The notes under the pieces are model-generated. The model saw only the letters and a program-made list of their open reading frames with translations, did no database searches and was not told the DNA's origin. Position numbers and translations under genes: made by a program. Source: Amphirosellinia nigrospora (lineage: Eukaryota; Ascomycota; Sordariomycetes; Xylariales; Xylariaceae). Taken from it: 64,000 nucleotides of DNA. The stretch spans positions 744,001 through 808,000 of the forward strand of contig SCHM01000004.1 in the NCBI GenBank assembly GCA_004123355.1. The letters run 5' to 3'. Below are positions 24,948 through 36,600 of the stretch, piece by piece; positions within the stretch are counted from its first letter, which is position 1, and each line of letters opens with the position of its first letter.

Positions 24948-27900
24948 TCTCGAATGCTAAAACCAGCAATCCCTGGCTGGCGGTTATCGTGACAGCGACT
25001 AACGTAGCTTGCTGACTTGCTGGCCAGAAGTTGGCAGCCTTTTAGCTGATAATTGTTGGTTGTAGTTAGATTGGGGCTGTTGCTATCTAAGTAGGTTAAG
25101 TACTTAGTAGGGAGATGCCTAACGCAGGTAGATATCACAACCCCTCAGTTACTCAAGATCAGCTTGCATGCAGGGACCTACCCCACCATGGCGTTGGTGG
25201 TACTTAGATACCAAATTAGTACTATATAGATAAATGGCATCTCCTACCCGGGAACAGTCTTACCTATAGGTAGACTAAAACCTAACACACCTCGCACAAG
25301 TTAAGCGACGAAGTTATCACTCAGTCATTCATCAAGTAAATAACCTACGTTTTCAGAGCTCACAGCAACTAAAGCAATCTTCACACTCTCGACTCCTTCA
25401 ATAGTCACGTAACTAAGCTGCCACATATTGCCTATCACGTCAAATAACCCACATTCATCATCGTTGTGAAATGAATAGGGGCGCCTATGCGGCGTGACGA
25501 CGAGATAAAATAAGCTAAACGGTCGCATAATTATACAAACGAAGTAAATCTTCAAAACGAGAGATATATATGACATTATATAGGCATTCAGATGTCTTTA
25601 AATAAGATAAGCACGGCAGAGGAAAAGTATGGAAATGACAAGTTCACTTCTCCCCTTATTTTGTGAACTCAGGCACCGCGTGGATACAGGCAAGTGAGAG
25701 CGTATGTCGGATAAGAATTAATCCTATGTCGTAATCAGGCTTTTGGGATCGTCAAGATCATGTCGAGGAGCCGACGATGAGGTGTGTAAGATCATTCTAC
25801 ACACAGAAGGGCCGGAACTTCTTCGTAGGCTATTGCGGTTTTTACATACTATCCTTCCTTCTACGAAGGTTGTTATCGTGGAGGTTATTATGACTATTTC
25901 GAGTGTGTGTAGCAGTTAGAGAGAGGTAGCGACGAGAGTAATATGAATACCCAGCCAGATTGGGAGCTTGAGAGATCGTGGGGTGAAAGAGGTTCCATCA
26001 CAGTCGCGTGGTGGGTTGCAGTACAAGACTCGCCTATTTATAGGTATGATGGTCACGTAGTAACTAATAGGCGGGTTTTATCACAAGGCGTGCTATCGCC
26101 GTCTCCGGCCTCCCTCGCCATCTCGCTCGCCCGCCAATGTGTAGTGCCGCTCGGGAAAGAGCATCCAACAGCCTAACAGGTAGTAAGCATACAGTTCAAT
26201 CTATCAGTCTACTTACTTAGACACTAGCTTCCTTCAAAGGTTTCAACGTCGACCTAACTGTTAGTTCGAAGGCAAATTTCCTTCGAGATGGTTACCCTTC
26301 ATGTGCACGTGTATCATGTAATAGTTAATCTAAACGCTTTGATGTTCACATGTCATTTACCTATTCAAGATGAATGCAAGTCTACGCTTTACTGTAACGT
26401 AGTAGGCATCTAATCAATGTAGAACTAAATATACCCCTTTTATATTGGCTTGATAAATGAAAGTACGACTACGCCTAGCTTCAGCTCGCCTTGAGTTCCT
26501 ATTTTCAAATCTTCCTGCCCCTCGAATGCCATTTTTAGCTTCATGAAAGACCTGCCTAGACACTCTTCGCTTTCATGTAATGAATATATAATGCCTAGTT
26601 TACATGTATGATTGATTAGGTACATAGGGAACGTTGCTATTGCCCAGTTGTATCACGGATAAGACGGCCGGCATTATTTTCCCCCCTTCTTTCGTAGTAT
26701 CTTCTAATTCCTAAAAGCAGTCAATAAAGCTACGTCGGAGAAATAGAGTCAGATGAAAGAAACGGTCGGAAACTTTTTACAGTATGTTTATAGACTTCTC
26801 TAGAGTATTGAAATACATCTATAATTTTTCCGTCAATAAGATACTGGGACTAGACCGGGCCACATGCGTGTCCGGCACCCACCATGGCATGGAGATGTCC
26901 GTTCATCGGAAACAATCTGCGTATTTTAATTTACAGCGTCTCTTTTGGTATGAATAGTTGACAACCAAGTGGCCTAGCCCCATCCTTTCCAGCGGTACGA
27001 GACGCGCCGTCCACGTTGTAGAGACTCAACACGTCTAGCTTCCTCTACGTGCGAACGTTCCGAAAGCCAATGATGTTATACATCTCCCCAGCTTGCGCGG
27101 CCATTCAAAGATAAGGAAGGGGGATGCATTAACAATATCGCGGCGCGAGACGGGGGGGGTCTGGTTGCATCGGCCACCCCCGGCCGGGTCACATAACACG
27201 GCTTTGATAGAAAAATAGCCCACAACGGTATACGTCTTAACCTAGGCCCCTGACGTTTTCCGGTAGCGAGCTGACGCCGCTGCCCGCTACCTGCTGCGTC
27301 ATTGGCTGCTTGCCAAGTTTCTTCCCTCTATCTATCTTGTGCGTGGTACCCAGGGGGTCCTGGTGGGTTGCGCTTCGGTAGGGTACTTGAAAAGAGCCTG
27401 AATGCTGAGTTGACAAATAACTGCCTACCTACGTGGGGATGCCGCCAGGGGAGCTTGCTTATATCGTGCAGCTTCAAGATAGTAGTTCCGTCTGCGATTT
27501 CTTAAGGAGGACGGACTTTGGATCTTCTTTTAATTTATTTACTTAAATTGAACATCTTTCTAGTTCTCAAACTCGTGCAACTTGAGCAACCTAGACAAAA
27601 AAATAGTCGGCTTGCAGAAAGAGTGACAGGAATCCCAGCGCAACAAAAACTCTTCTGTTATGCTTACAACCTCCAACAAATTGTATAACAACCAACGTTC
27701 GACTATCAAACATCATACTCACTCAAACCAAACCAAAAAGAAGAAGCAAAAAAGTTCAACAGAAAACCAAAGCAGGACAGACACCAACACATTACAGACT
27801 CGGACTCCTCGCCAAACGTTGCCTTTTGACGCAATTTAATCCCCCGGATGTAAACAATATTCAAAACAAGGCTAGCCCACCACAAAAACCTGTTGCCGTG

Positions 27901-28013
27901 TTTTTGACACCCACAGAACCCCTCAACCTTGACCTGGACACCGGAAACGGGAAGTTTCAAAAATCGATTGAACGCCGTCTCATCAAAGTATAGGAAAAGG
28001 GGTATTTATAATG
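24948..28013. other. 3 kb gene-poor region
   Basis: Between DCS1 (minus, 5' end at 24947) and the 3' end of XYR1. I see no gene. Several open frames of 60-85 codons (for example minus 25325-25576 and minus 27706-27960) lack introns, homology or codon structure. The composition is ordinary. Confidence 0.45.
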
Positions 28014-28016
28014 ACC

Positions 28017-28043
28017 ATGATGATGATGATGATGATGATGATG
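28017..28043 (+). repeat. (ATG)9 microsatellite
   Basis: Nine ATG units, about 45 bp beyond the XYR1 stop codon, so probably within its 3' untranslated region, where the sense strand reads (CAT)n. Confidence 0.9.
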
Positions 28044-28085
28044 AAGAGACCATTAGAAGTGAGGAAAAAACGTCACTGTCGTTAT

Positions 28086-31037
28086 TCAGAGGGCTAGGCC
28101 GCTACCATCCCCGGTCCAGCGGTACAAGGCAAGCAACTCACGGCGTCGCTGGTGCTGCTCGCCGAGGTCCTCGGGTATCCTGCCGCGGACCTGCGCGAGG
28201 GCGCTACGCATCACCCTGCTAAAATTGCGCTATGAAGACATGCGTTAGCTAGGTGCGCACAGAAAAGAGGTGGCATGCATGTGAGAGGCCGGGATTCAAC
28301 CTACCTGATATTCGGTGTTCAGCGTGACGACGCAGGCCTCGTGAGCGCGGATGATGGTCTCGCAGGCGCGGACCACGCTCGCGGACGCCTCGCCCTGGAG
28401 CTTGTCGGCAATGAGGAGCAGCAGGAACGAGCCCTGCAGGAGGTAGATGCCGTAGAAGAAGGGCATGAACTCCAGGCCCGGGTCGTACTCGAGGATGTTG
28501 CTGATGGCCTCGGCGGCCGACACGGCGTGGCCCGTGGCCGTGATGAAGCTCTGCGACGAGATCCACAGGTCGTTGTCGTCCAGCAGGTTGATGGGGTCCC
28601 ACTTGCTGGTGAGCAGGATGTGTAGCACGTGCATGACGTGTGTGCCGTAGGACACGACGATGCGTGTCTGGATGTCGGATTCCGTCATCCGCGACGTGCT
28701 GGTGTGTGCGGAGCGCACCGACGACGAGTCGAGGTGGTCTAGCTCGGAGGGCATCTCTAGCGTGGCGGATTGCTCGTTCTTATCCTCGGAGCTGGCGTTG
28801 AAGTGGCGCTGCTCGAAGTTCTTTAGGCTCTCCTCGTACGTCTCGAGGTGTCTGACGATCTCGGCCTGCTGGTCGTCCCACTCGCGAGCTGGACGGAAGC
28901 CGAGGCCGAACCGTGGGTGGTTGCGGGCGTGGTGAAGGTCGACAATCTCGCCCAAGATGGTCATCAGGGGTAGGAAGTAGCCGAAGATGCTGTGGCCGGT
29001 GCACTTGAACTGAGGCCCGTGGGCTCGGCCACCGTCCTCTGTTGAATCGTCGCCCAAGGCAGGGTCTGTCGCGAATGATCCGAAGTTACCGTTCTGCCAT
29101 TCCGTATCGTCCATGGGCTGGAGTAGGCTGGAGCACTCGACATCGAGCAGAGACAGCGGTCGGTTGTAGCAAAGAGCTAAGTGGCGGTCCATGACATAAA
29201 CGAGCCACCATATTCGCCTCCGCTCTTCGCGTTCTTCTTCGCCCACTGTGCCGTGGCTGCCTTCGTTCTCGAGCTCGGCCGCCATATCGGCTGCATGTTC
29301 GACTTCGCTCACATCCTGAGTTGCTGATGGTGTATTGGGAGGCAACTCTCGGCCTAGTTTTAGTTCTCTGGCGAGAGACCATGCTGCATTCCACCACCGC
29401 ATGCTCGCTCCCTTGTACTCGCTAGCCGAGACTACCGTTGCTAGGTGTATGTAGGTAACGACATCGTCTAGTGACCCAGCTGCCCCGAAAGCTCCGGGGT
29501 CTGCTCCATTGATGTTCTCCATATTCATGGAATTAGGAAGATTTACCCCGAGGCCGCCAAGGGATACGCCATCCATGGCGGGGCTGGACAACGGTGATGT
29601 ATCGCCTGAGGATGTGTGAATCAAAGGTTTTAATAGATTGACAGTCAGCTCGAGTAGCTTCTGGCAAATCTTGCCCCTGGCTGACGGAACCTGAGTCAAA
29701 AAGGGAGCATCGCTCGTCTGAGCAGCTACCCATAGCATACTAGCCAATAATGCTGGTTGACACTGCCGGGGTTTGCTCGGATGTAGGAATGATCGTTTTC
29801 TAAAGATGAATCCAAGAACGTACGGCGACATTGGATGGGCGTGGGCTGATGAGGAGCTCGAGTAGTATAAATCGATTAAATCACAGGCAAGGGAGACGGG
29901 GATTATGTTGCCCAGGTGTGGTAAGAGCGGGTTGAGCACGGGATATCTGAGCTGCTGGTGATAGGTATTTTGTGGGATGTGAGTTGATATTGAGGTGGCG
30001 GTGAATTCATGTTTATCCATCCGGGCGACCCAGAGTCTCCGCCTAGTGGATAGGTGCCAATTGGGCTGGTTTCCATGCGGAATCCTGCAGAATGACTGGC
30101 GCCGTAGCCCGTTGGACTATGAGCCTGGAGAGAGTACGGAAGATCAGGGTAGTTGGATAGGCCTCCTTGGCCGGATCCGTAGCCTCCATGCGAAGGGTTA
30201 CCCATTAGTTGGCTGATAGTCTGCCTGTCGAATGGATTATGAATGTTCCCGTATCCGTTGAAGTCCAGGGGTGCTGGACTCTCCATATGTTCCCTTTCCA
30301 ACGCCAGGGAGTGGTTAACTAAGTTAGTATGTTGAGAGCCGAACTCAGCTAAGCTGTCCAGGCTCCCTGTCCTTTGACTGCGATCCATAGAGTCATCGTC
30401 AATATCCATGGCCTTAGCGGATGCTTCATTTTGCTGATCCTGCTTCGTGGACGTGGCATCTTCCGCCCGGCCTTCGTTGCCCGACCCAGTTTCGTCATTG
30501 TGTTCGGGTGATTTTTGGCCGCTTTGGCCTGCAGCCGCTGCCTGTGCTGCCGCTTGTTGAGCAAGATCTTTCCTCGATGCCTTTCCACGTTTTTTCCGTT
30601 CACGAATATACTCGCATCCAAGCCCGAATTCTACTGGCTATCAGCTATGCTCGTAACACGCAGAATCTAAAAAGTAGTATCATCCTACCTATACAATGAG
30701 CGCACGGGTGCTGTCCGTCACACTTAGTCCTAAGCTGGTTGCATTGATCGCAAGCCCTGCTGATCCTTCTTCTGATGGGCCCAGAAGATCCTGTTGCTCT
30801 TGTACCAGGCCCGCCATAAGGATGTTGACGGTGCTTCTGTTGAGGCGCCCTTGTAAGGTGAGGAGCATGGATGCCGACATGTTGTTGAAGGTGCTGGAGG
30901 GCGTATTGAGGTCCATGGCCGAATTGTTCTAAACCAGCTGCATGGAGATGACCTCCAGGGACATGAGCGTTAGACAAGATAGTATTCGACGGTATCGAAT
31001 GATACGGGGAGAACCGTTGAAGTGGGTTCGATAGCAT
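28086..31037 (-). CDS. XYR1: Xylanase/cellulase transcriptional activator XYR1/XlnR
   Basis: Zn2Cys6 master activator of (hemi)cellulase and D-xylose genes, nuclear. The start at 31035-31037 gives [18 protein letters not shown], the usual N-terminus. The zinc cluster, at about residues 96-125, is [20 protein letters not shown] followed by [19 protein letters not shown]. The sixth Cys is rebuilt exactly by intron 30631-30688 (donor GTAGGA). Next are a Gln/Ala-rich linker, then the fungal-TF middle homology region ([77 protein letters not shown]). Intron 28230-28304 joins NTEYQ to [17 protein letters not shown], and the protein ends [13 protein letters not shown]. One single-base frame change lies near 29960, within the [10 protein letters not shown] stretch. 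Otherwise the gene looks whole at about 950 residues. Confidence 0.92.
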
Positions 31038-31229
31038 TTTCGAGTAGTCCAATTATCGTAACGGTGTAAGTAGCGCGGTGTTATAATTCGGTATAATTAC
31101 CTACTGGATGACCATGACAAAAAGCTGTAAACTTCGAACGAGTGCGAGCAGTTGGGTGAAGTGTGGGTTCATCTAGAGTGCGTGGACTCTCAACTGGCCT
31201 CGAAGATGCGCGATGGGTAGAGCTATATG

Positions 31230-31235
31230 CTCCAC
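31230..31235 (-). promoter_or_regulatory. Candidate CreA/CRE1 site (GTGGAG) upstream of XYR1
   Basis: On the minus strand this reads GTGGAG, matching the SYGGRG carbon-repressor core, about 193 bp before the XYR1 start codon. xyr1 is known to be under glucose repression in several fungi. A 6-bp match is weak evidence alone. Confidence 0.3.
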
Positions 31236-31432
31236 GGGATAGTAGCTATAATATTTTCCCTCGCTTTGACTATAGTGCCCCGAGGATGGTGGTTTGACTA
31301 AGGAACGGACCGGCAACCTCTTCTTAATGATGGGACTAGAAGCATAAGCATGATGATAGGGTGATCTGCATAGTGGACTCAAGACAGCAAGCAGTGAAAT
31401 GATCAGCACGATTTTGGACGGACGGCACAGCT

Positions 31433-31438
31433 CTCCAC
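31433..31438 (-). promoter_or_regulatory. Second candidate CreA/CRE1 site (GTGGAG) upstream of XYR1
   Basis: The same GTGGAG core on the minus strand, about 396 bp before the start codon and about 200 bp from the first. CreA-type repressors act best on paired sites, though usually closer together than this. Confidence 0.3.
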
Positions 31439-33229
31439 GCAGAATACAGGATACGCAGGATCCCAGGCGGGTAGCGGGTTGGCGTGTAGGAGCGCAAATG
31501 AGTGGGTGATGGACGATATCCAGGGGTCCGACAACTCAGTCAGTCGAGAATTGGTATGCTAATCCGCCACGTTCCGTCGAGCGTCTGTGACTGAAACCTC
31601 AGCACTCTCTCCCGGACTTGTAATAATAGCGACTAGGTTAACGCCAGGGATTTCTGGCAGGTTCGGAGGGACGATGGACCAAGGGAAGGCCAGAAATGTC
31701 CGATCTGATCAAAGCGATGTCCTAGGTCTGGGTTGTCCACCTTTCCAACGACTGCGTGTAATTCCGCGCGCTTGGCATGCATATAAAGAAGGGGTTCCTG
31801 GCCTTCTCCAACCCGCTTCGATTGGCGAGGGGGTCCCTCTCGGACCAGGGCAATATAGAGAGGCAGCGCAAGTGTAAATTGTACTTAATATACAACGACG
31901 GCACAATGATATGCTGTGGCAAGTGAAGTGACTTAACGGACTGGGGCGGTCGGGTCAGAAGTTTGGTAGCGTTTCAAGAACCGTTGTTTTCTGGGGGGAC
32001 CGCATCTCGGCCTTGCTTGTTATATGGCCCGCTTCGTGACTGGAGAACGACCAGAGACAAGGATTTGACTGGCCCGGAGCAGGCGGGCAAGGAGTGGGAG
32101 ACGAGAGGTGGACATTCCAGGCATTCGCATCGGCTGGGCTAGCAGCACGATGACCCACCAGTCGAGATGCCGTTCAACAGGACTCAGTACGTGCAAGTAT
32201 GTGCATATACTATATACACTGACAACGTAGACTACATAGTAGAGCTTATGTCGAGGATTGAGGATCGTGAGCTTGCTAGACGAATCCACCTAAACTAGTT
32301 CATCTCTGCAATTCACTTAGAACCTCCAGTCTAGACGACGGAACCAACGTGATAGTATCTAAGTATACCTCATGTGTATAGTTTAATACGGCAACTCCCA
32401 GCAGAGAGCTGCTAGCTCCCTCGCTTATTACCTATGTTGAGCTTAGTCTTCTTGGCCTAGGACCTTAGTGTTCTTTTTAGCATGAGTAGTCTCGGTATTT
32501 CCTACATAGTATTCGTGAACCCCCGTTCGCACGATAGCCTGTAGTTATCGTGGTTGGCAAGGTCCAAACATACCGGCGATGAGAAGGGGCCTTCGTGATC
32601 CGGTTCGGTTTACGGAGTGTCAATTTATTACGGGGGCAAAGAAGTCCGAGAGGGAAAAGAGTTGCCTATCCCCAGCTTTTCCAGCGGATCCGTGCCATCC
32701 ATGGCGATCGATGCAACCTGGGCAGTCTTGGCAAACTGTCAGTTCTCGCTGTCGGTAGTTCATGGCCTGGAAGAAAGCACCCTTCTTAGGAATTATCACA
32801 CGTTTTTTATTTTATTTTATTTTTCCTTTTGGCTGTCTCATGGCATTTTCCGGGCAGTGCATGCCTACACATTACTTGATTGACAGTATTTCAGAAAAGG
32901 TATCAATATTCATGCTCATCATTGAGTGACTATTTTCGCCCTGCGACTCGCAAGTTAAGTTATCTTTACTTCGAGATTGGCCGAGATAGGATTTGATATC
33001 ATATTCCACACAGAAATAACTATACCAAGTAGTGATAGGTCAGTGGGAAGAGCACTGACAATGACAGCGTTACAATGCAGGGCTAGCAAGATCTTCGCCG
33101 TGTGCCGTCCGTATGGTCGTCTCATTTTGACCGTGTTTGAGGATGCACATCACATGAATATCAACATGTAATTTGTTATCGAGAGTTTGCCGCCGCGCAG
33201 CTCTCGTTTGATGGGAGCGGCTTGATGAT

Positions 33230-33613
33230 TCACAAGTACTCATCGTGACATGATCTATCAACTTCTTGAGCAGTGCCTATGCATGTCCTACGGCGATATC
33301 CGCCGCAACTTGAAGCAGCCCTTAGTAGCATATATTCTGGAGATACATTGACCTCCTCATAGTTATAGCCAAGGCATCTGTTGGGTGTCAATGCGGCTAC
33401 TGATGGAATCGTACTCTCAACTAATCCAAATGCAACTTGTGAAGGTGTCACTTCCGAGGGATCTATTACATGATGGATCATAACAGCTCAAAATATCTAG
33501 ATTGTTCGACTCACAAGCTTTTCAAAGCCAACCGCTTTGTATCGGAGCCAGTCACTCTCAATCACCTCCTCTATCTGCCTGGCGATGTCCATTGTCAAAT
33601 TCTTATTGGCCAT
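33230..33613 (-). CDS. Possible small two-exon gene of unknown function
   Basis: The first block, 33613-33515, reads MANKNLTMDIARQIEEVIES then DWLRYKAVGFEKL and is followed at once by GTGAGT. A 52-bp candidate intron (33463-33514) ends in AATAG. The second block contains PSEVTPSQVAFGLVESTIPS and CLGYNYEEVNVSPEYMLLRA, with stop 33230-33232. The phase at the junction is one base off, as in other genes of this window. I do not recognise the product (about 110 residues, no signal peptide or membrane segment). It could be chance. Confidence 0.3.
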
Positions 33614-36600
33614 GTCGGAAGAGAATTCGTGGCCGGGACCTAATCACGATCTAACAATCGTTTCATGCATAATGCAATGCCCTTAAATGAGACTCGGCCT
33701 TTTCTGGAAACTCAGTAGCCAAAAATGAGTAACCTAAGAAAAGCAGTAGTTTGGTATCGCGACAAGCTAATTTCTGATTATCGCCAAGGCGGACTGGTGA
33801 ATACCTTCCCTAAACGTCACCTCCATGCTACTCATTACACCAAATCTTCTGATGTCTCTACCAAGTTAAGCCATAGAGGGTCGACCAGCCCCTCACGACG
33901 GCCAGGCTTCTCCGCGCTTCACGACTTTTTTCGTTCGCCAACCCCTCACAAGCATGCAGGCTCACCATATGGCGCCTGCATACGTGCATATGCATTAACA
34001 GCTTCCTGCATGCAGCAATGACACGCTGTTCTGTTTTGGGTGAGGAGGACAGACCGTTGTATTCGATCTACCGTCACGGGGCCGCCATACTCAGGTAAGT
34101 CGGCCCTGCAGTATCCTATAGTATACTTGTATTATAGACAGGCACAAATGATATTCAAATTTGTGTCAGTGTGTGAGGTTTCTGTACCTTTCTATTTGGC
34201 AAGTTAGATTGATTTGGAAGAGACGATCAGGTACACTCAGCTACCTCGGTATTATTAAAATCCGGTCATAAAGCTATAAGGGTTAATAACGCCCAGACAA
34301 GGTAGTATATACAGCCAAGTCCCACTTGAAGGATAATTTTCCCCTTGGGAAGGGAGGCAAAGACGTCGGTTGACTCGTTCGGATGTCACCGAGTTGCTTG
34401 TAGCATCGATCTAGTTTGGTCTAACCGTTAGCTCTATGCTTAAATGGTAGGACGCCTTGGTTAGCTACTCCCTAATGAGGACATGATCATCCATGCTGTC
34501 TAAGTGTGGGGATAGATCAATTGATGTCAGATCCGGGACAGGGGACAACACGGTACACAAAACTCGCTCTTGACTGCATTGCACTGGTCGCGAGCTGGTT
34601 AATATGTGTAGAGAATGTCTTTTGTATAAGTCAAATGACATAATGCGCAGAAATCTAAGTCAAGTAGAGAACCGGACCCTATGGCGGGCTAGATGCACAG
34701 CTGTAGTTCTGTGTTGTTGTACAGAATCTGGGGAAAAGATCTCGATATCGCCGAAAGGAGCCGGTGGTCGGACCGAACTTCCTGGCTGTACCAAACTTCC
34801 TAGCCAAGCAAGTTTTCGCAAAGGATTCCCATTGGCTACTTTTACAAAGAAAACTGCCGGTACCAATGTAACCATGTATCACTATGGTACACAGCACGCG
34901 CTCAACAACTTCACGTTAAATGGCTTCTTAAGACCCTGAGGTATAGAAAATCGGATTCCAAGCAATGATACACACTAGCTTTAGACCATACTTCGATGCT
35001 GTGAAGGGCATCCAGCCGCTACCATTTCAACTGCCGACAATTGAAAAGCTTGACGGCGGTACCAGTCTCCGTACTTGGTGAGATAGCATCTCCGGAACAC
35101 TCACGTAAGTCCGACTACGCCAAGCCAACGTATTCAAACCTCATCAGACGCTTCACGGCCTTTGTTTTGTGAAATCGGAGGTTTATAGAACGCCGAAATA
35201 CTACTCGCCGCGGATTCCTGGCTTCAAACCCGTCGAGGTTGATGGCCCGGCGAACGGGGAACGGGCAACCGGCAGCGCATGCTCGCCTTTTGCTTTGCAG
35301 TATCTACTACGGTAGTGTTATGGGAGAAGCGACGAAAACGGAAGCTTAGCAGCGTTTGCATATCGAGTTCAAGCCCAGGCTACACATATGCCCAACGACG
35401 GTACGGTGATAACTGGCTTCGAGATCAGATACAGCAGGGTGCAACTATAGTCAAATATAGCGCCGAAGGCTATGTTTCAAGCATTAAAGGATACAATACG
35501 AGGTTCACCCAATATGGCACTTTTGCTTATATGGAGCTGTGAAAATGAGGAGGGCTGAGTGAGCCTCGAATTCCTTAGATAATCGCCTGATATAGCTATA
35601 GTCTAGACTAGGTAGTCGACTATGAATCACTCTCTCATGGCGTATGTCAGATGACGCTTCTAACTCTACACCATGCTCACCATTACCTAATTAATTAAAC
35701 AATTGACAACCTGGACAGCAATGAGAGGCAAACTTCAGGTATTCATATGCTAAGCATTATAGGGTGCGCTCAGACATTGACGTTACAGCGTAAGCCGCTA
35801 TCCCGACAACGGAAAATTGGGCCGAGAGTCCACCGCCAGGTCGGCTAGGTTTCACCAGCGTACGGTCTAACCACAGCTCAGAGAACCAAAGACCGATACT
35901 TTTGCCAATGGCCGGCCCACCTCGAGCTCCCTCGCCGTAGACGCCAGCGCCCTGACGTCGTGGTGCGGGCCGCGGCAGGTGTGTAGGAGTGCAGGAATGC
36001 GAACGCAGCATCTCATAATCAAGCCTCATTGGCCTCACAAGAGCGTCAGCACCTAGGAAAGTACCCGGTTGTGTTGTGAGGTGGCATCCGTACCTGTTTA
36101 TACCGCCTAGTAAGCCAACCATGCCCCTATTACGACTAGGAGTATGTCATATGTATCATGGTTTCTTAGGCTCAGAGATGATATTTTGACCTTCACGCTG
36201 TGCTGACAGAGTAGTACCAGGCTCGCGGGGTTCAGCCAACGTCGTTCGTCTTGTTGACGGACCAAGTGCGATGGTATCATAAAGATAAAACCACACATAC
36301 TATTATCGCCGGTTTAGTAATAACGTAATCCAGGGATTCTCCGACTCACCACGATGAAATAAATAGAATAGCGCATCCATAGCGCCGACGCCTCTAACGC
36401 GGATCTAGGTACGCCATCCCGCAGAACCGCGTCTCCAGGGTGGTGGAACAAGGACATTAAACAACTACCGAGGCGCTAAACATTTACGTCCGGTCATAGG
36501 AAATACGCGGCCTCGACGAGATTTTAATATCCAGATACTGTATTATTGGGTTCTAGAGTCTGAAACGTACAGGTATGCGCGCGTCTCTTGCCTCCGAGTG

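Larger units (their letters stand above)
31038..33229. other. XYR1 upstream region
   Basis: The promoter and 5' leader of XYR1 must start here. It has two CTCCAC motifs, listed separately. No protein gene is supported. A homopolymer-like T-rich tract (TTTTTTATTTTATTTTATTT) lies near 32801-32825. Confidence 0.45.

Noticed and set aside
28275-28935. Plus-strand open frames across the XYR1 3' half
   Set aside because: Antisense shadows of a clearly coding region with splice sites and conserved motifs on the minus strand.
33030-33080. tRNA D-arm-like string GGTCAGTGGGAAGAGC
   Set aside because: No acceptor stem partner and no T arm follow within tRNA distance.
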